A stretch of DNA of 64,000 nt, from the NCBI RefSeq assembly GCF_011065895.1, contig NZ_JAALCR010000016.1, positions 1-64,000 of the forward strand, given 5' to 3'. This document shows positions 1 through 9,479 of this stretch, one piece after another (position 1 is the stretch's first letter; every line of letters starts with the position of its first letter). Source of the stretch: Paludisphaera rhizosphaerae (GTDB taxonomy: Bacteria; Planctomycetota; Planctomycetia; Isosphaerales; Isosphaeraceae). Below the pieces are notes generated by a model. It worked only from the letters and a program-made list of their open reading frames with translations, made no database searches and was not told where the DNA came from. Position numbers and translations under genes: made by a program.

Positions 1-104
1 GGAGAGCGATAGCCAGGTGCCGGCTGTTCCTCACCGAGCACCTCCCAGACGCTCCAATCCCTTCACCATTCGCTACGCGAGAGCGTGTGAGGACGGGGTG
101 GACC
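1..104. other. Window edge, no gene seen
   Basis: About 100 bases downstream of the ankyrin gene. I see no hairpin with a T-run, no repeat and no convincing coding sequence. Any gene to the left lies outside the window. Confidence 0.5.
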
Positions 105-2537
105 TCATTGGCGCGAGCCTCGACGAGACTCACCGATCTGTTCTCCGCGGGAGAAAACGCCGGCGACGGCCCGGGCGGCTCTCGCGAACATCCGCACGGG
201 GAACGTCACGACCAGGATCAGCCGGATCAGCCAGACGAGCCGACGCAGGCCGCGCTGGGTTTTCTTGGTCTCCAACTCGTCGTCGCCGGTCCGCTCCGCG
301 GGCGTCCGGCCCTGATCGTCCCGCAGGTCGGGGTCTGCCCCTCGGACGCGAAGGATCTCCGCCACGACCGAATTACCGCGGGCGATCGCCAGATGGAGGG
401 GCGTCTGCAACCGCGCGTCGACTGCGTTGACGTCGGCGCCTCGATCCAGGAGCAGTTCGACGATGTCGGGGCTCGCTCGATAGGCCGCCCGATGCAAAGG
501 CGTCTGTTCGGCTTCCACCTTGCCGCCGATGTGCCATCCTGCCCACGCCAGCAATGACGTGAGGGGCGCTCCCGTGGACGAGAGCCGCTCTTCCCTGGCG
601 AGGCCTTTCCGGGTGCGGACGTCGACGGGGATGCCGCGATCCAGGAGCAGGGCCGCCGCGGCCTTGGAATGATCGTTGGCGGCGGAGTGCAGCGGCGTAA
701 ATCCCCGGAGGTCGCGGGCGTGCAGGTCGGCCCCCCGACGGATCAGCGCTTCGATCGCCTCGACCTTGTTGTCGCTGGCGGCCATGTGCAAAGGCCTCCA
801 GCCGTCTGGCTCGGCCGCGTCGATGTCGGCTCCCGCGTCGATAAGGGCCCCGATCGCGGCTATGTCGCCGGCTTCGGCGGCCCTGTGCAGGGCGGTCCAG
901 CCAGAAGCGTCGGCGGCCTCAAGCTCGGCGCCGGCTGCGACCAGCGCCTTGATCAGATCGACGCGACCTTCCTTCGCCGCCTCATGCAACGCCGTTGCGC
1001 TCTCCTCGTCCTTTGCACGGGCGAACTCCTCGTCCGTGAGGTCGGGGTCGACGTCGGGCAGCAATTTGCGCAAGGCCGCACGGGTCCGCTCGATCGACGA
1101 ATCTCCGAGCGACTCGACCACGACCACATCCGGTTCGTCGATCGCCTTCGGCGGGAGGCCGATCTCCGATGCGATGGCCGTGAACCGCTCGGGGTCGGTG
1201 AACAGGGTGGCCGCGGACCAAGTCCTGGCCTGGACGGGGATGAATCGCCCACGCTCTCCGGCGTCCCTCAGAGCCGCATTGGCCGCCGCGGCCAGTTCGG
1301 CGTACCCGTGAGGGTTCCAATGAGCGGTCATGAATCGATAGAGCCGGTTTCGGTGCACGAACTGGACCGGGAAGTCGTCCTCGCGGCCGTCACTGGGCTG
1401 ATAGACGGCCTCGGGGGCGAATGCGCCGCGGCTCGTGGCCGCGAACTCGTGGATCAACTCGTCGTAGGACATCGTCCTCTCGTCCTCATCCTGGACGAGG
1501 TGATGGAGCAGCCCCGCGGCATCGAAGGCGGCGCGGGCGCCCCAAGTGGGATCGGGGGTCTGGATGCGCTCGCACGATTCGCGGAGACTGGCGCCGGCCT
1601 TCCGCCCCTCGTCGGCGTCGACGAGTCCCGCCCCAACGATGCGCTCGACGACCGCCGAAGCTCGCTCGAATTCGGCGGCGCGATCGGTCGCGGCCGCCTC
1701 GTAGGATTCCAGTCGACCGATGATCTGCTCGAGCTGGTCCCGATCCTGCTCCGCCAGGGAAGAGGCCTGCTGGAGAGCCCTGAGAGTCTCCCAGGCCCGC
1801 TCCGAAAGCCGAGGATCGGGGCTGATCTGGGCGAACCTCTCAAGCATGAGCAGGCTGCCGCCGTCGAGTCGCTCCTCGCCGCGCGCGTTCAGGACGCCGA
1901 TCGCATGATCGAGGACTTCCGGTCGTCGCTCCTCGGTGAGTTCCCAACGGATGCTCCAACCCACGACGGGGTGGGCGATCAATCGGAGGAACCGCTCGTC
2001 CGTCTCCGGCGGCTTCAACTCGGCGAGTAAGTCAACGGCCGAGTCGGCTACCAGACGATCCTCATGGCCGAGTAAGTCGAAGAGTCGGTTGGCGTCGGAT
2101 TGGTCGAGGATGAGCGGTTCCGAAGCCCCGCCTCCCTTCGTCGCCTCCGCAAGGTGTTGGAGTTCCTCCAGGACCGAATGCAGGAGTTCTCCGTCTTCAC
2201 TGCCCAGCAATTTGAGCAGGCAACTGAACGCTCGAGGACGATCGATCACCCCGAGGGCGGTCGAGGCGTACAGCCGCGTCCGTTCCACCTGCGCGCCGCA
2301 ACCTTCCGCGATTGCTAGCAAACGAGGAGCGGCCTGATCCCGATTCCGGCGGAGCACGCCCCTCTCGGCCCGCGATACGCGAAACCTGGGCTCCTCGTCG
2401 TACTCCTCGTCTTCATCCGGGGCCGGCGCGGCGGCGATCCGCTCGAACATCCCCTCGATCAAAATCCGCTCGCCTTCGATCGCCGCGGCACGCGCGGCCA
2501 CGATGGAGGCCTGATCTTCAGTCACCTGGAGTCGCAT
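105..2537 (-). CDS. Ankyrin-repeat protein with helical N-terminal domain
   Basis: About 810 aa from the ATG at 2537; a GTG at 2612 would add 25 residues, and neither has a strong ribosome site. The first 500 residues are acidic, helix-rich and look repeat-like (HEAT/ARM-like), but I do not recognise a family. Residues about 512-750 are ankyrin repeats with the usual TALH/TPLH starts and GAD turns; an insertion of about 45 residues splits the fourth and fifth repeats. A basic, hydrophobic segment near the C-terminus (WLIRLILVVTFPVRMF) could be a membrane or amphipathic anchor. Ankyrin arrays bind proteins, but the partner cannot be told from sequence. It stands alone, divergent from the hydrolase at 2770. 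The ankyrin call is firm; the cellular role is unknown. Confidence 0.85.
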   Translation of the reverse strand: MRLQVTEDQASIVAARAAAIEGERILIEGMFERIAAAPAPDEDEEYDEEPRFRVSRAERGVLRRNRDQAAPRLLAIAEGCGAQVERTRLYASTALGVIDRPRAFSCLLKLLGSEDGELLHSVLEELQHLAEATKGGGASEPLILDQSDANRLFDLLGHEDRLVADSAVDLLAELKPPETDERFLRLIAHPVVGWSIRWELTEERRPEVLDHAIGVLNARGEERLDGGSLLMLERFAQISPDPRLSERAWETLRALQQASSLAEQDRDQLEQIIGRLESYEAAATDRAAEFERASAVVERIVGAGLVDADEGRKAGASLRESCERIQTPDPTWGARAAFDAAGLLHHLVQDEDERTMSYDELIHEFAATSRGAFAPEAVYQPSDGREDDFPVQFVHRNRLYRFMTAHWNPHGYAELAAAANAALRDAGERGRFIPVQARTWSAATLFTDPERFTAIASEIGLPPKAIDEPDVVVVESLGDSSIERTRAALRKLLPDVDPDLTDEEFARAKDEESATALHEAAKEGRVDLIKALVAAGAELEAADASGWTALHRAAEAGDIAAIGALIDAGADIDAAEPDGWRPLHMAASDNKVEAIEALIRRGADLHARDLRGFTPLHSAANDHSKAAAALLLDRGIPVDVRTRKGLAREERLSSTGAPLTSLLAWAGWHIGGKVEAEQTPLHRAAYRASPDIVELLLDRGADVNAVDARLQTPLHLAIARGNSVVAEILRVRGADPDLRDDQGRTPAERTGDDELETKKTQRGLRRLVWLIRLILVVTFPVRMFARAARAVAGVFSRGEQIGESRRGSRQ

Positions 2538-2769
2538 CTTCGTCGTCACTTGGTCTGAGGAGCCCAGTCGAACAAGGAGCTTGATCCAAGGGCCGTTGAG
2601 GGAGGCGTGCACGGCCGGATCACATCCCTGATCTTGCGCGAAGTCCGAGTGGCATGGCTACACGAGAGTGGCCATGCTGCCGCGTCAGGCTCTTTCGCGA
2701 TCCCGAAGGGCAGGTGATGATGAGAACGGGGAATAGGACGGGGCGATGCGCTTTTGAGGAGGAATTGCC

Positions 2770-3660
2770 GTGGGTCGATCAGCTTGGCTCGTGGTCGCTG
2801 CGGTCGCCGCGGTGGTGTTGGCGGCGGGGGCGGGGATTGCGGACGGCGGGGGGCTGACGCTGCATCTCCGGTCGCGGGTCGTGGACGGGGACGGCAGGGG
2901 GGCGGTCCTCAAGCGGGAGGAGGACTGGGACCCGAAGAAGACGGCGATCATCGTCTGCGACATGTGGGACGACCACTGGTGCAAGTCGGCGGCGAGGCGC
3001 GTGGGGGAGATGGCGGGGCCGCTGGACGAGATGCTCAAGGCGGCGCGGGCTCGGGGGATCTTCGTGATCCACGCACCCAGCACGACCACGGAGTTCTACA
3101 AGGATACGCCTCAGCGGAAGCGGGCGCAGTCCGCGCCGTACGCGCCCACGCCGGCTCCGTTGGCCTCGTCGCCGCGATGGGGCACAGCCTGGTGCTGGCC
3201 TGACGGCAAGCATGAGGGCGTCCTGCCGATCGACGACTCCGACATGGGCTGCGACTGCGCCCAGAAGTGCGAGATCCGGTCCCCCTGGACGCGGCAGACC
3301 GCCGCCATCGAGATCGCCGAGGGAGACGCGATCACCGACGACGGTCAGGAGACCTGGAACCTGCTGGCCAGCCGGGGGATCGACAACGTCATCCTCTGCG
3401 GAGTGCACTTGAACATGTGCGTGCTCGGCCGACCGTTCGCCATCCGCCAGATGGCCACGCTCGGGAAGAAAGTCGCCCTGATCCGCGACCTGACCGACAC
3501 GATGTACAACCCCGAACGCCCGCCTGGCGTCAGCCACTTCGCCGGCACCGACCTCGTCGTCGGCCACGTCGAGCGCTACTGGTGCCCGTCCTTCCTCAGC
3601 ACCGACATCACCGGCAAGCCGCGCTTCCGATTCGCGGGGGACCGTCGGACGGAAGATTGA
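2770..3660 (+). CDS. Exported isochorismatase-like cysteine hydrolase
   Basis: 296 aa, GTG start at 2770 preceded by GAGGAGG at 2757-2763. Residues 1-24 form a signal peptide (hydrophobic core LVVAAVAAVVLAAGAG). The mature part matches the isochorismatase-like amidohydrolase fold: the first strand IIVCDMW carries the candidate catalytic Asp64, and GVHLNMCVLGRPF holds the candidate nucleophile Cys217. The family hydrolyses C-N bonds (nicotinamidase, N-carbamoylsarcosine amidase, isochorismatase); the substrate here is not predictable. An insertion around residues 125-175 has several extra cysteines (CDCAQKC), unusual for a cytosolic relative and suggesting disulfides or metal binding outside the cytoplasm. 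Monocistronic, convergent with the debranching enzyme. Confidence 0.85.
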   Translation: MGRSAWLVVAAVAAVVLAAGAGIADGGGLTLHLRSRVVDGDGRGAVLKREEDWDPKKTAIIVCDMWDDHWCKSAARRVGEMAGPLDEMLKAARARGIFVIHAPSTTTEFYKDTPQRKRAQSAPYAPTPAPLASSPRWGTAWCWPDGKHEGVLPIDDSDMGCDCAQKCEIRSPWTRQTAAIEIAEGDAITDDGQETWNLLASRGIDNVILCGVHLNMCVLGRPFAIRQMATLGKKVALIRDLTDTMYNPERPPGVSHFAGTDLVVGHVERYWCPSFLSTDITGKPRFRFAGDRRTED

Positions 3661-3817
3661 CCTGAGCCGGGTGGAGCGATCGGCGGACCTCCTCTGCTGC
3701 CGCTTTCTCGCCTGGCGGCCCGGCGAGAGGAAGAGTCCGAGATCGACCTACGATCCGGCCTCCTGATCAACGGGTTGTCGGGGAGCAGCGTCCCCGCCGA
3801 AGGCTTGTCCGTGGAGT

Positions 3818-5806
3818 TTACTCGGACGAGGCGAGGATGATCATCGACCGGGCTCGGACGAGATAGGTCGACATGACGGCGATCTCAGGGCCTTCGTCGA
3901 CTTCGACGTAGTCGTCGGGGGAAGCAAGCGCTGTGTCGACCACGCGTCGCCAGGGGCGTCCTGAGGGCGAGGCCGGGATATGAAACCGCTCGTCGCGATC
4001 GTCCGCGTTCATGGCCACGAAGAAATCGCGGTCGATCACCCCGGGCCGGTCGCAGCGGCGGCCGTCGAGGGCGAAGGCGAGCATGCGACTGCTGGGAGAG
4101 AAGTCTGGCTGAACGGGTAGAACACCGTGCCAGAAGATCTCGGGAGGGCTTCCCGACGCCTGCCCAAAGAAGCTCCGGCGTCGGAAGACGGGATGAGCCT
4201 TGCGCAGGGCGATCATCTTGCGGACGAAGCGGAGGAAGTCCTGATTGGCGTCGGCGAGGCTCCAGTCGACCCAACTGACGGGGTTGTCCTGGCACCAGGC
4301 GTTGTTGTTGCCTTGCTGGGTCCGCAGAATCTCATCGCCGCCGAGGATCATGGGAACGCCCTGCGAGATCAGGAGCGTCGCCATGAGGTTTCTGACCTGG
4401 CGACGCCGGATCTCAAGAACCGCCGGGTCGTCGGTCGGTCCTTCGACGCCGCAATTCCAGGAGAAGTTCGCGTCGTTGCCGTCGCGGTTCCCTTCGCCGT
4501 TGGCCTCGTTGTGCTTGTGGTCGTAGGAGACGAGGTCGAGCAGGGTGAAGCCGTCGTGGCAGGTGATGAAGTTGATCGAGTGCAATGGGCTGCGGCCCGT
4601 GTAGAGGTCGTCGGAGCCGCAGATTCGCGTCGCCAGGGCCGAGGTCATCCCCGGATCCCCCCTCCAGAAGCGCCTGATGTCGTCGCGATAGCGGCCGTTC
4701 CAGTCAGACCAGCGGGCGCCGCCTGGGAAGGTCCCCACCTGATAGAGACCCCCCGCATCCCAGGGCTCGGCGATCAGCTTGGTCCCATAGAGCAACGAAT
4801 CCTCGGAGATCCGGTTGATCGTGGGAGGGTCGACCAAGACGTCCCCTCGACGGTCCCGGCCCAGGACCGACGCGAGGTCGAACCGGAAGCCGTCGACGCC
4901 CGCCTCGGCGACCCAGTTCCGCAGGCACCACAGCAGGAAGTTCCTGACGATGGGGTGGTCCGTGTTGAAGCTGTTGCCGCAACCGGAGAAGTTCAGGTAG
5001 CCTCCCCGCTCGTCGAGGATGTAATAGAGCCGGTTGTCGAAGCCTCGAAAGCTGTAGGTCGGTCCGTCGTCTCCGCCCTCCGCTGTGTGGTTGAAAACGA
5101 TGTCGAGATAGACCTCGACTTCGTGCTCATGGAAGGCGTCGACCATCGCGCCGAATTCCTTCCACGCCTCGGAAGGGCCCGCCTTGACGGCGTAGTTCGC
5201 CTTGGGGGCGGAAAAGGCGATCGTGTTATATCCCCAGAAGTTCAGCAACCGCTCGCCGGTGAAGGGGTTGACGTAACTGCAGTCCGTCTCGTCGAATTCG
5301 TCGACGGGGAGCAGTTCGACGGCGGTCACTCCAAGCTCGTGCAGGTAGTCGATCTTCTCCGCGAGCCCAGCGAAGGTCCCCGGATCGGCGACGCCCGAGT
5401 TGGGGTGGATGGTGAAACCCCGGACGTGCAACTCGTAGACGATCGTATCCTCGAGCGGGGTTCCTGGGCCGACCACCGGCTCGCGCTCGGTCATCGCCTC
5501 GTTGATGAGGCTGCGCCTGGGGTTGGGCGAGCGGTCGCCCCAGTCGCCCCGGCAAGACACAGCGCGAGAGTAGGGGTCCAGCAGGATGACGCCGGAGTCG
5601 AAGCGATAGCCGTGGTTGTCGGGCCCGTCGACCCGGTAGCCGTAGCAGAACTCATCGGGGAGGCCGTCGATTCGGACGTGCCAGTGGTCCCCGGTTCGGT
5701 TGAGACGGGGGTCGAGTTGGACCTCGGTTTCGAACCCGACCGTTTGGGGATCTCCCAGCACGAGCCAGACCGCCGTGGCGTGGCGACAGACCACGGCGAA
5801 GTTCAC
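3818..5806 (-). CDS. glgX: Glycogen debranching enzyme GlgX / isoamylase type (GH13)
   Basis: 662 aa if the GTG at 5806 is the start. It hydrolyses alpha-1,6 branches of glycogen or limit dextrins in the cytoplasm. Domains: CBM48-like N-terminal beta-sandwich (about 1-95), GH13 catalytic barrel (about 120-560), C-terminal beta domain. Catalytic residues visible: nucleophile Asp310 in GFRFDLA, acid/base Glu347 in LIAEPWD, transition-state Asp418 in CHDGF; also DIVFNHTAEG. The GTG falls inside the first CBM48 strand (GGVNFAVV): family-like residues PLGAITELGG continue in frame upstream, yet no ATG, GTG or TTG occurs before the stop at 6008-6010. The true start may be non-canonical (for example ATT at 5923 or a CTG), or there is a sequence error. 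The enzyme call is secure, the 5' end is not. Confidence 0.93.
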   Translation of the reverse strand: MNFAVVCRHATAVWLVLGDPQTVGFETEVQLDPRLNRTGDHWHVRIDGLPDEFCYGYRVDGPDNHGYRFDSGVILLDPYSRAVSCRGDWGDRSPNPRRSLINEAMTEREPVVGPGTPLEDTIVYELHVRGFTIHPNSGVADPGTFAGLAEKIDYLHELGVTAVELLPVDEFDETDCSYVNPFTGERLLNFWGYNTIAFSAPKANYAVKAGPSEAWKEFGAMVDAFHEHEVEVYLDIVFNHTAEGGDDGPTYSFRGFDNRLYYILDERGGYLNFSGCGNSFNTDHPIVRNFLLWCLRNWVAEAGVDGFRFDLASVLGRDRRGDVLVDPPTINRISEDSLLYGTKLIAEPWDAGGLYQVGTFPGGARWSDWNGRYRDDIRRFWRGDPGMTSALATRICGSDDLYTGRSPLHSINFITCHDGFTLLDLVSYDHKHNEANGEGNRDGNDANFSWNCGVEGPTDDPAVLEIRRRQVRNLMATLLISQGVPMILGGDEILRTQQGNNNAWCQDNPVSWVDWSLADANQDFLRFVRKMIALRKAHPVFRRRSFFGQASGSPPEIFWHGVLPVQPDFSPSSRMLAFALDGRRCDRPGVIDRDFFVAMNADDRDERFHIPASPSGRPWRRVVDTALASPDDYVEVDEGPEIAVMSTYLVRARSMIILASSE

Positions 5807-6132
5807 GCCCCCCAGTTCCGTGATCGCCCCGAGCGGCAGCGGCCGGCCCCGCTTGACCGTGAGAACGCAGTCTCGGAAGACGTATTCGGCCTCAACGCCC
5901 TCGCCGGAGGTGATGCTGGAAATCGCCGTGGTCCTGTGAAAGGGGGACGGCCCGGGAGCATCACGGGGAGGGAGGCGACGGGTCGGGCCAAGAAGAACGC
6001 CGAACCATCACGCCCGACGGTGTGTCGGGTGGATCGTTCGGCGAGTGCGAACCAAGAGGGAAACGATCGAGGGAGAGGTCGATGCGGCGATAGATGACTC
6101 TTCTGTGGACGCCGCGACGGCTTCTGGGCGAA
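5807..6132. other. 5' region of the debranching gene
   Basis: Holds the in-frame extension of the debranching enzyme (minus-strand codons 6007 to 5807, 67 codons without a canonical start). Beyond that no gene is supported. Confidence 0.4.
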
Positions 6133-6330
6133 TCAACGCTCGTTCGCGGTCCGGTCGGCGGTGCGGCCGTTGCGAGACGAGTTGGCGTAGGCGGCCGTCA
6201 GAGCCCCCAGCAGTGCGGCTCGGCGACCGGCACGGGCCGACTTCCCTCCGCGGCGGACGCGGGCGACAGCCCCGGCCCACTCGAAACCCGTCTGCGAGGT
6301 GGTCGACTTCTTACAATTATCGTCGCTCAT
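6133..6330 (-). CDS. Small hypothetical basic protein
   Basis: 65 aa from the ATG at 6330, with GGGAG at 6345-6341 ten bases upstream. The product starts MSDDNCKKSTTSQ and then becomes Arg/Ala-rich with a short hydrophobic patch (AALLGALTAAY). No family recognised. The support is only the ribosome-binding site and a plausible small-protein composition; it lies alone in a gap between the debranching enzyme and the protease. It could equally be a chance reading frame in GC-rich DNA. Confidence 0.28.
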   Translation of the reverse strand: MSDDNCKKSTTSQTGFEWAGAVARVRRGGKSARAGRRAALLGALTAAYANSSRNGRTADRTANER

Positions 6331-6801
6331 CGAACAAACGCTCCCGAAAGCAGACACACCGCCGGAAACCCTCCGACGCTGCTCCACCCACTCCCTTGGT
6401 CCGCAGAGAATCCCAATTCCCCGCGGCTTGCCATGCCTGGCGAGACGCCGCCGTCGCACTCTGACTCGAACGTCGGTCGTCGACCTTTCCGCCCGTGAGT
6501 GCTCTCACGAGAAGGAACGTCAGGGAGCCGCTGGATCGCACGAATCCATGCGGAGGGGCCCCGCCGTCGGCGAACCGTAACAGAATCGGACGAAACCGGC
6601 AAAGACTTCAGCCGGGCGACCTCATAAAGGGCCTGAGAACTCGCGTCGAAGCGAGCCGAAGAGGCCGAATTCGGCGTTTCGACGACTCCACGCAAAGGAA
6701 ATCTATCAGTCCTCTCGAAACGAGTCCAGGAAAAATGACGGATCCGTCGGTGTTTTCCGGGAGTCCGCATCACGCCATTCAAAGTGGCCTATTCTGGTGT
6801 C
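6331..6801. other. Intergenic, no supported gene
   Basis: About 470 bases of mixed composition between the small ORF and the 3' end of the protease gene. Longer open frames here have shadow-like composition (Arg/Ser-rich, no domain). No hairpin with a T-run was spotted. Confidence 0.4.
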
Positions 6802-8043
6802 TCAACCAAGAACTTCCATAAGCCGATTCAGCAGGTTCCAGATCGTCGCCGCCGGAGCGGGAACGATGTCCTCAACCTGTCGAAGATCGGCCCCAAGCTG
6901 CTGGACGAGCATCATCAGCGTGCTGAATCCGTTGAAAACGCCGTGCATGGTGATCGCCGTCAACAGGCTGCCTGTTCGTTGATACACAACCCCCAGAATC
7001 ATCGCGAAGAAGAACAGGGGAATGGGGGCGGGCCACTGGGCGATGTGCAGCGCCGCGAACAACGCCGAAGTCAAAACAACGGCCGGCCAGCAGACCTCGT
7101 TCAGCTCGTCCGTGTCGGAATCCTCGGGGGGCACGAATGGATTCCGGAACACTCGCGAGAGCCAGCCTTGCAAGACGCCTCGGAAGAGAGTCTCCTCTGC
7201 GATCGGGGCCAGGACGACGGCCGATACGAAGGCGAGAATCGCCGTTGCGGGCGAGAAGTGATCCTTCATCATCTTCTCGACGGGGTGCGACTCAGGACTG
7301 AAGAATCGCACCGCCAGGAACTGGACGATGTAGACGACCGGCGTGGCGATGAGCGCGGCGATGAATCCCGTCAGAATCTGCTCGGGCAACCTTCGGGTCG
7401 TGAGGCCGAGAGCTTCCAGGCCGACCCGGGAGCACCTGCGAAAGAACCAGGGGAAGGCCGACAGGAAGATCAGGATGTGGCAGGTGTTCAGGGTCATCAG
7501 GTCTCGAGCGGCCGCCGCTGTCTCGTTGGAGGCGTCGTCGGCGTGGCGGTCGGTCTCCTTCGCGACCTCCGCCTTCGGTTCAGCCGCGGGGTCGGATGCT
7601 TCGGTCTCCTTCGCGACCTCCGCCTTCGGTTCAGCCGCGGGTTCGGATGCTGGCGCTGCATCTTCCTTGGCATCGGCCGCGGCTGGAGGAGCTTCATCCC
7701 CGGCCTTCTCCACAGCCTTGCCATGATAGGCCTTGAGGGCCTCCTCAACCCGAATCCCGAGCAACTCGCGACAGGCCAGGGTCGCGGCCTGACTCGTAAC
7801 GATGTAAAGAGCGATAATCGTCAAGATGGCTCCCAGCCCCCAGACCGCCGGTTGGAGACGGACAAAGGGGGGGCGAGGCAGGATAGGGAGATTGAGGGCC
7901 AGGCGCAGAACGGCCCACATCGAGTAGAGCAGCATCCCAGCGAGCATCGAGAGGAGGAGAATCGAGACGACGCTGAGGAGTCCCTGCTGGACGTGCAGAG
8001 CGACGGCGAGGGGAATGTACCCCTGATAAAGAGGGGGCGTCAT
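6802..8043 (-). CDS. CPBP-family intramembrane metalloprotease
   Basis: 413 aa from the ATG at 8043. The reading frame stays open upstream across tyrS, but that part is antisense shadow. CPBP (Abi, Rce1-like) proteases are integral membrane zinc-type proteases or prenyl-protein processing relatives. All signature motifs are present: EETLFRG (motif 1), FAALH (motif 2) and HGVFN (motif 3). Two N-terminal membrane segments, then a low-complexity soluble loop (about residues 115-190) rich in Ala/Glu/Lys, then the multi-pass catalytic core. The loop contains two tandem copies of a 17-residue unit (SEPAAEPKAEVAKETEA-like), encoded by a 51-bp direct repeat at about 7551-7652. Divergent from tyrS; the substrate is unknown. 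Confidence 0.9.
   Translation of the reverse strand: MTPPLYQGYIPLAVALHVQQGLLSVVSILLLSMLAGMLLYSMWAVLRLALNLPILPRPPFVRLQPAVWGLGAILTIIALYIVTSQAATLACRELLGIRVEEALKAYHGKAVEKAGDEAPPAAADAKEDAAPASEPAAEPKAEVAKETEASDPAAEPKAEVAKETDRHADDASNETAAAARDLMTLNTCHILIFLSAFPWFFRRCSRVGLEALGLTTRRLPEQILTGFIAALIATPVVYIVQFLAVRFFSPESHPVEKMMKDHFSPATAILAFVSAVVLAPIAEETLFRGVLQGWLSRVFRNPFVPPEDSDTDELNEVCWPAVVLTSALFAALHIAQWPAPIPLFFFAMILGVVYQRTGSLLTAITMHGVFNGFSTLMMLVQQLGADLRQVEDIVPAPAATIWNLLNRLMEVLG
7551..7652. repeat. 51-bp tandem direct repeat within the CPBP gene
   Basis: The block beginning CGGTCTCCTTCGCGACCTCC occurs at 7551 and again at 7602 with near identity through GCCGCGG. The period is 51 bp, so copy-number change would keep frame and alter the acidic/basic linker length by 17 residues. 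Confidence 0.85.
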
Positions 8044-8208
8044 GAGACCTCGCGAGAAGGGGGGGCGGTTCCACTCGTTCGATCGTAGCAGGCCCGCGGC
8101 GTGTCGGCCACCTTGAGAACTCGCCCCAAGGCTTCTAGAATCGGCGGATCGTCGACGTCGCCGCGAGGGCTCGCGGGGTCGACGGTGTCTCGGGAGCCTC
8201 GCGGAACG

Positions 8209-9426
8209 ATGCTGGACGTGCAAGGGCAGTTGGAAATCCTGCGCCGGGGGGTCGAGCAGATCGTCCCCGAAGGCGAGTTCGTCAAGAAGCTGGAACGCTC
8301 GGTCCGCGAAAACCGCCCGCTGCGCGTGAAGTACGGCATCGACCCGACGGGCATCGACGTGCACCTCGGCCATACGGTCCCGCTCCGCAAGCTGCGGCAG
8401 TTTCAGGACCTCGGTCACACGGCCGTCATCATCATCGGCAACTACACGGCCCTGGTGGGCGACCCATCGGGACGGGACGAGACCCGATCGGCTCTGACGA
8501 AGGACCAGGTCGCGGAGAACGCCCGCGATTACCTCAAGCAGGTCGGTCGAATCATCGACCTGGAGAGGGCCGAGGTCCACCACAACGGCGACTGGTTCGG
8601 CAAGTGGGAGTTCCTGGACGTCCTCGACCTCATGCGGCGGATGACGTTGGGCCAGATCTCGGCTCGCGAGGACTTCGCCAAACGAATCGCCGCCGAGAAG
8701 CCCGTCTATCTTCACGAGTGCCTCTACCCGCTGATGCAGGGCTGGGACTCGGTCGAGATCAACGCCGACGTCGAACTCGGCGGCACGGAGCAACTCTTCA
8801 GCCTGATGGTCGCCCGCCAGCTCCAGCCCTTGCGAGAGCAGGATCCGCAGGTCGCCATGACGATGCCGATCCTCGTCGGCACGGATGGGACCCGTCGGAT
8901 GGGGAAGAGCCTGGGGAATTACATCGGCGTGGCGGAATCGGCCCAGGACCAGTTCGGCAAGGTGATGAGCGTCCCCGACGAGCCGATGGCTCAGTATTTC
9001 ACGCTGCTCACCGACCTGCCCGAAGCCCGAATCAAGGAACTCCTCGCTCCGGGGACCAACCCGAGAGACGCCAAGGAAGTGCTCGGCAAGGCGGTCGTCG
9101 CCCAGTATCACGGGGATGAGGCCGCCGAGGAAGCCGCCGCCGCCTTCCGCCGCCGCTCGGCCGGCGAGGATCCCCTGGAGATCCCCATCGCTTACCTCTC
9201 GGCCGACAAGCTCGACGCCGATGGGCGGATCCTGGCCCCGAACCTCATCAAGGAACTCGGCCTGGAGTCGAGCACGTCCAACGCCCGTCGGGTCATTGAA
9301 GGGGGAGGCGTCAATGTCGGCCCTCGGCGCGAGCCGATCTCCGACGTCAGGGCGATGGTCTCGGTGAGCGACGGTCTGATCGTGCGGGTCGGCAAGCGTA
9401 AGATCGCCGAGATCCGCCTCGTCTGA
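8209..9426 (+). CDS. tyrS: Tyrosyl-tRNA synthetase
   Basis: 405 aa from the ATG at 8209; the frame is open upstream to 8101, but homology begins at MLDVQGQLEILRRG. It charges tRNA(Tyr) with tyrosine in the cytoplasm. Class I motifs: HLGH at 52-55 (HIGH) and RRMGKS at 229-234 (KMSKS variant); the Rossmann core is followed by an anticodon-binding region and a C-terminal S4-like RNA-binding domain (about 335-405, GGGVNVGPRR). The length and the variant signature fit the TyrZ-like bacterial subgroup rather than the E. coli form. It is the only translation gene in the window and is divergent from the protease gene. Confidence 0.95.
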   Translation: MLDVQGQLEILRRGVEQIVPEGEFVKKLERSVRENRPLRVKYGIDPTGIDVHLGHTVPLRKLRQFQDLGHTAVIIIGNYTALVGDPSGRDETRSALTKDQVAENARDYLKQVGRIIDLERAEVHHNGDWFGKWEFLDVLDLMRRMTLGQISAREDFAKRIAAEKPVYLHECLYPLMQGWDSVEINADVELGGTEQLFSLMVARQLQPLREQDPQVAMTMPILVGTDGTRRMGKSLGNYIGVAESAQDQFGKVMSVPDEPMAQYFTLLTDLPEARIKELLAPGTNPRDAKEVLGKAVVAQYHGDEAAEEAAAAFRRRSAGEDPLEIPIAYLSADKLDADGRILAPNLIKELGLESSTSNARRVIEGGGVNVGPRREPISDVRAMVSVSDGLIVRVGKRKIAEIRLV

Positions 9427-9433
9427 ATTCAAA

Positions 9434-9451
9434 AGGCGACCTCCGTCGCCT
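9434..9451 (+). terminator. Possible hairpin after tyrS
   Basis: AGGCGAC (9434-9440) pairs with GTCGCCT (9445-9451) around a CTCC loop, eight bases after the tyrS stop. There is no T-run, so termination is uncertain; it also lies just ahead of the next gene. Confidence 0.3.
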
Positions 9452-9479
9452 CCAACGTCTCCTGCGAAGGGTGCAGTGT

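Noticed and set aside
4127-6097. Very long plus-strand open frame (656 codons)
   Set aside because: It lies opposite the debranching enzyme gene; the composition (Val/Gly/Asp/Arg-rich, no domain) is that of an antisense shadow in GC-rich DNA.
6327-6782. 151-codon minus-strand ORF overlapping the small gene
   Set aside because: No ribosome site, mixed Arg/Ser composition, and it conflicts with the shorter ORF that has a GGGAG site.
8044-9432. N-terminal 463-residue extension of the CPBP protein
   Set aside because: It is antisense to tyrS; the CPBP protein starts at the ATG at 8043 where the first TM segment begins.
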